Under the pieces are notes generated by a model, which saw only the letters and a program-made list of their open reading frames with translations, was not told the origin of the DNA and made no database searches. A stretch of DNA of 8,941 nucleotides from an uncultured Succinivibrio sp. Lineage in GTDB: Bacteria; Pseudomonadota; Gammaproteobacteria; Enterobacterales; Succinivibrionaceae. The position numbers were made by a program, and so were the translations under genes. Location: NCBI GenBank assembly GCA_900770725.1, contig CAAGLL010000048.1, positions 1 to 8,941 of the forward strand, in the 5' to 3' direction. Each line of letters starts with the position of its first letter. The first letter of the stretch is position 1. Below are positions 5,773 through 8,941 of this stretch, piece after piece.

Positions 5773-8700
5773 GCAGCGCCTCCGCCTGGGCCTTGAGATC
5801 GGCGCTGCCGCGCTTCTTGATGTCGTTGACTATCTTCATGGCCTCATCGGTGTCGCCGGTCTCGAAGTAGAGCCTGGCGAGGTTCAATGAATCGCTCAGG
5901 TACTGGTGCTCCTTGGGGGTGAGCCCGTCGTACTCGACCTTGGGCTCCTCCTTCCTGGGGGCGGACTTCATCTCGCCATCCCAGGTGTCAGTGGGAGCCT
6001 CAGGAGCGCTCGCGGCCTTGGCCGCGCCTTCAGCCTTTTCACCGTGCTGCGCCAGATCGGCCTCGACCGAGCCCTCGGCCGGGATCTCGGCTTCAGGCTC
6101 GGGAGCGTCGACCATGCGCATGAGATCGCTGTCGGAAAGCCCGGCTCCTGCAGACTCCCGCTCAGGCACCACGGCCCCGCCTGCCGGGGCATCGCCGCCC
6201 AGCATGTTCAGGATCGACTGCTCGTCACCGCCATCGCCCTGGGCAGGCGATCCGCCTGCTTGCTCCGGAACGTCCTTGCCATGGCCGCCGGTCACGTCGA
6301 AGCCCTCGTCATCAGGCACCTTCCAGTCAAAAGCCTTGAGATCAGGCTGCCCGTCAGGATCATCGATGGCCTCGGCCGGAGCCTGGCTCTCGCCCGGCTC
6401 ATCCTGCGGCGCCGCGCCCTCATCCATGAGAGGGGCCTCATCAGCCCGGGCTTCCTGCGCGCCAGCAGGCGGCTCCTGCGCATCTTCCGCAGAGGAAGGC
6501 TCTTGGACAGCAGCATCAGCGGCATCTGCCGCCTCAGCACCTGATGCTTCTTCCGCAGCCTCTGTCGCGCCATCCTCTGAATTGCGATCGGACTGGGGCG
6601 ATGCAGCATCCTCATCAGATGCAGCAGCCTCGTCCCCGGCAACGCCGGCGTCCGCCGGAGCCTCGGCAGGGGCTTCTTCAGCGCCGGCAGTTTCAGCATC
6701 CGCATCATCAGCCTGGGACTCTCCGGCATCGCCTGCTGCGGCGGCCTCGTCCTCAAGGCTTGCTGATGCATCCGCGCCAGCCTGATCCTGCTCAGGCGCG
6801 GCAACTTCCCCGGCCTCAGGGGCTGCATCCTCAACAGGGGGCGCCTCTTCCTCGGAGGCCGCGTCTTCCTCAGGAGCATTCGCTTCATCAGAAGGAGCCG
6901 CAGATCCGGCCGCTTCGGCCGAAGCGTCCTCCTCGGCAGTCTCCACAGGTGCTGCCTCAGGGGCGGGAGAGCCTTGCGCATCCGCATCCTCGGGCTCTTC
7001 CTGCCCTTCAGCGCTTAGGTCCGCTGCCGGGCTCAAAAGCTGCTCAAGATCGATGTCATCGTCCACCACGGTATCGATGTTGCCGCCTGCAGAGGAGCCA
7101 GCCTTGGCATCTTGTGCCGCGGCGCCCTGCCCTGCCTGGGCCTCAGCTGCGCCCTCATCGGACTCTTGGGCCTCAGGGGCGGTATTCCCATCCAAAGGTG
7201 CATCAGCCTGCCCAGGCTCAGCGGGAACTGCGGCATCTTCAGCTACAGCCTCAGGAGCGTCCGCATCTGATGCGGCATCCTCGGCTTCATCCTGGGAAGC
7301 ACCGCCTTGCGCCTCAGGCTCCTGCGGCTCGGCTTCCATTTCAGTCCCCTCATCCGCGCCTGAAGGCTCCGAAGCCTTCTCAGCGTCCTCGGGGCTTTCC
7401 GCAGATGTTGCCTCGGCAAAGGCCTTGGCAAACTCGGCTGCCGCCTCGGAAGGCTGGGCGCCAGGCTCCTGCTGCTCCTGCGCCGCCTCATCGGCAGCGC
7501 CCATGGGCTCATCGGAATTTGCCTCAGGCTCGGCATCCTGCAAAGGCGCATCCGCACCGGCGCCTGCCTGGGCATCCTCGGAAGGCCAGCCTGCTGAGGC
7601 TTGCGCGCCATCATCGGGGATGGCATCCTGCGCCTGCTCAGCAGGCGGAACTTCTTCAGCAGGCGAAACCGCTTGACCTGCATCGGAGATCGCCTGCGCA
7701 TCCGCCTCAGGCTCGAACTCAGGCTCATCTACTGCGCCAGCCTTGGCATCAGATGCCTCATCCGTTGCATTCAGATCGTCCGGCGCTGCCTCAGGCTCAG
7801 CCTCACTCCCATCCTGCGCTGCCGCGCCCTGATCCGCGTCATCTGCGGATGCGGCCTTGGATGCGAAGGCCTCGAACTCAGCGCGGGCCTTGTCCTCGGC
7901 GCTTCCCTGGGGCTCCCCGGCTGCCTGCTCCTGCTGTTCGGCTTCGGCATCCTGCAAAGGCGCGGCCTCTGCTGCGCTCACGTCCTCATTTTCGGGAGCC
8001 TCATTTGCAGCGCCTTCATCCTTGGCTTGAGCCTCCTCAACAGGCTCGTCCACAGCCTCCGAAGGCCCGGCAGGAGTTTCCAACTCCTGCGCCTCGTCAT
8101 CTTGAGGGGCCGCGTCCTGGGATTGCCCGGCGTCTTCAGTTGCGCTTTGAGCGAAAGCCTCGAAATCCTCCTGGGCCTGCTCCTCGGCGCTCTTGCCGGC
8201 CTCAGGCCCTGCAGGGGCCTCGCCTTGCGCACCGTCCTGCGGCTCCCCGCCCGCAGGCGCCGCCTCGCCAGGCTTTGAAGCTGTTCCCTCAGCCTCCTCG
8301 CTTTGCGCCGCGCCCTGATCCGGCGCCGCACCGCCGTCTACAGCCTTTGAGGCAAAGGCCTCGAAGTCATCAAAATCGGGATCCTCAGAAGCCTTGCCGC
8401 CATCCTTTGGCGCTTCTTCTGAGGCGCCGCTGCCGGCGACTTCAGCGCTCTCCACGGCAGCAGGCTCATCAGCGCCAGCCTCAGGCGCCGCGTCCTTGCC
8501 TGCGCCATTGGCGCCTGCCGCCTGCTCTGCGAACTTCTCAAAGAAGTCCTCATCGCTCTCAGCGCCAGAGTGCGCATCCGGAGCAGGATCCGCTGCAGGA
8601 TCCGCAGCACCAGCAGCCCCGGATAGGTCAGATCCTGCCGGTGCCTCAGCTTTTGGGGATGCGCTTCCTCCATTGGCCATGGACTGCGCCATGGCCTGCT

Positions 8701-8941
8701 CCTCGCCAGTCGGAGCCTCTTTTGCAGGTTCAGGCTGGTGCGCGGCCATCGCCTCTGCCCACGCGGCCATGCCGTCCTTGGCCCCCGGCACTGCTTCCTG
8801 GCCTGCGTTTTCCTGATCCGCAGATGCGCCCTGCTCGCCGGCTTTCTGTTCTGCCATCGCCTCCGCCCAGGCGTCGGCGCCGTCATCGGAGCCCTTCTGC
8901 GCCTCGCCGCCCTGCTCGCCGGCCTTCTGCTCGGCCATCGC
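5750..8941 (-). CDS. fimV: FimV/HubP-like polar landmark protein, C-terminal part
   Basis: The frame is open to the right edge, so the N-terminus (expected LysM or signal/TM region) lies outside. Of the 1063 visible residues, roughly the first 1000 are intrinsically disordered: mostly Ala, Glu, Asp, Gln, Pro and Gly, very acidic, with no cysteine. The last ~60 residues are folded. LTPKEHQYLSDSLNLARLYF and ETGDTDEAMKIVNDI match the TPR-like FimV C-terminal domain (LNLARAYxExGDxxxAxxLL). FimV/HubP proteins are inner-membrane pole organisers for type IV pili, flagella or chromosome origin partners; Vibrio HubP also has acidic repeats. Within the disordered part a short aromatic helix motif recurs: WAEAMA at 24 and 60, then FFEKFA 132, FEAFA 192, 259 and 355, and FAKAFA 503 (residues counted from the Met at 8938). 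It ends four bases before the GGAGG-TTG overlap with the M15 gene is complete. The family call rests on the tail and composition. Confidence 0.75.
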   Translation of the reverse strand, partial: AMAEQKAGEQGGEAQKGSDDGADAWAEAMAEQKAGEQGASADQENAGQEAVPGAKDGMAAWAEAMAAHQPEPAKEAPTGEEQAMAQSMANGGSASPKAEAPAGSDLSGAAGAADPAADPAPDAHSGAESDEDFFEKFAEQAAGANGAGKDAAPEAGADEPAAVESAEVAGSGASEEAPKDGGKASEDPDFDDFEAFASKAVDGGAAPDQGAAQSEEAEGTASKPGEAAPAGGEPQDGAQGEAPAGPEAGKSAEEQAQEDFEAFAQSATEDAGQSQDAAPQDDEAQELETPAGPSEAVDEPVEEAQAKDEGAANEAPENEDVSAAEAAPLQDAEAEQQEQAAGEPQGSAEDKARAEFEAFASKAASADDADQGAAAQDGSEAEPEAAPDDLNATDEASDAKAGAVDEPEFEPEADAQAISDAGQAVSPAEEVPPAEQAQDAIPDDGAQASAGWPSEDAQAGAGADAPLQDAEPEANSDEPMGAADEAAQEQQEPGAQPSEAAAEFAKAFAEATSAESPEDAEKASEPSGADEGTEMEAEPQEPEAQGGASQDEAEDAASDADAPEAVAEDAAVPAEPGQADAPLDGNTAPEAQESDEGAAEAQAGQGAAAQDAKAGSSAGGNIDTVVDDDIDLEQLLSPAADLSAEGQEEPEDADAQGSPAPEAAPVETAEEDASAEAAGSAAPSDEANAPEEDAASEEEAPPVEDAAPEAGEVAAPEQDQAGADASASLEDEAAAAGDAGESQADDADAETAGAEEAPAEAPADAGVAGDEAAASDEDAASPQSDRNSEDGATEAAEEASGAEAADAADAAVQEPSSAEDAQEPPAGAQEARADEAPLMDEGAAPQDEPGESQAPAEAIDDPDGQPDLKAFDWKVPDDEGFDVTGGHGKDVPEQAGGSPAQGDGGDEQSILNMLGGDAPAGGAVVPERESAGAGLSDSDLMRMVDAPEPEAEIPAEGSVEADLAQHGEKAEGAAKAASAPEAPTDTWDGEMKSAPRKEEPKVEYDGLTPKEHQYLSDSLNLARLYFETGDTDEAMKIVNDIKKRGSADLKAQAEALLGEYPVA
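5779..5783 (-). promoter_or_regulatory. Ribosome binding site fixing a TTG start
   Basis: GGAGG on the minus strand, 6 nt before the TTG at 5772, lies within the last codons of the FimV-like gene. It is the main reason to accept the rare start codon of the M15 peptidase. Confidence 0.7.
8829..8941 (-). repeat. Direct repeats encoding AEQKAGEQG modules in the FimV-like gene
   Basis: Bases 8829-8860 and 8910-8941 agree at 29 of 32 positions, 81 bp (27 codons) apart. Each encodes AMAEQKAGEQG, and the copies continue into WAEAMA modules to their left. This shows recent tandem duplication at the codon level, and the array may extend beyond the window. A separate exact 20-bp repeat occurs further in (7531-7550 and 7944-7963, encoding APLQDAE). 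Confidence 0.7.

Noticed and set aside
5913..6785. Long plus-strand Ser/Ala-rich open frame opposite the FimV-like gene
   Set aside because: The Ser/Ala/Pro composition is what the antisense of GAG/GCC/GCA-rich codons produces, and the sense frame has the recognisable C-terminal domain.
5750..8941. CRISPR-like or satellite array suggested by the repetitive text
   Set aside because: The repetition follows codons (Ala, Glu, Asp, Gln) in a single open frame with varied spacing, not repeat-spacer units.

Overview
The window looks like a GC-rich gammaproteobacterial chromosome segment. TrxB, DgkA and TadA all resemble their enterobacterial homologues, and the large minus-strand gene ends in a FimV/HubP-type C-terminal domain, which is typical of Gammaproteobacteria. 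A gut or rumen Aeromonadales/Succinivibrionaceae-like host is possible, but that is only an impression and cannot be proven from this sequence.

Layout. Positions 1-262 hold the 3' end of a transposase-like reading frame (ISL3-type appearance) in DNA less GC-rich than the rest. It runs into an imperfect 22-bp inverted repeat (254-275 / 383-404). From there to 669 there is no convincing gene, only an extended -10 promoter candidate at 453-461. A cysteine-rich protein of unknown function (670-1422, +) follows. It converges on a minus-strand gene (1566-2852) with the DUF3322-DUF2220 architecture of JetD, the nuclease subunit of Wadjet/MksBEFG systems. Two hairpins lie between the convergent genes; one is a textbook intrinsic terminator for the JetD-like gene.

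The rest is a minus-strand run of genes read right to left: the C-terminal 1063 codons of a very acidic, Ala/Glu/Asp-rich FimV/HubP-like protein (5750-8941, 5' end outside the window), an M15/LdcB-type D,D- or L,D-carboxypeptidase starting at a TTG inside the end of that gene (5101-5772), thioredoxin reductase trxB (4063-4998), diacylglycerol kinase dgkA (3609-3992), tRNA adenosine deaminase tadA (3067-3609, start and stop fused as TGATG) and, after 214 bp, the JetD-like gene.

The middle genes are housekeeping: cell-wall recycling, disulfide/redox supply, lipid recycling and tRNA wobble editing. The most notable point is the JetD-like gene. It has no jetA, jetB or jetC partner in this window, its Toprim metal motif is altered (GSID where the family has GDID), and it carries an extra acidic tail. 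It sits at the boundary between the housekeeping run and a mobile-element remnant. Second is the repeated short aromatic motif scattered through the otherwise disordered FimV-like protein.
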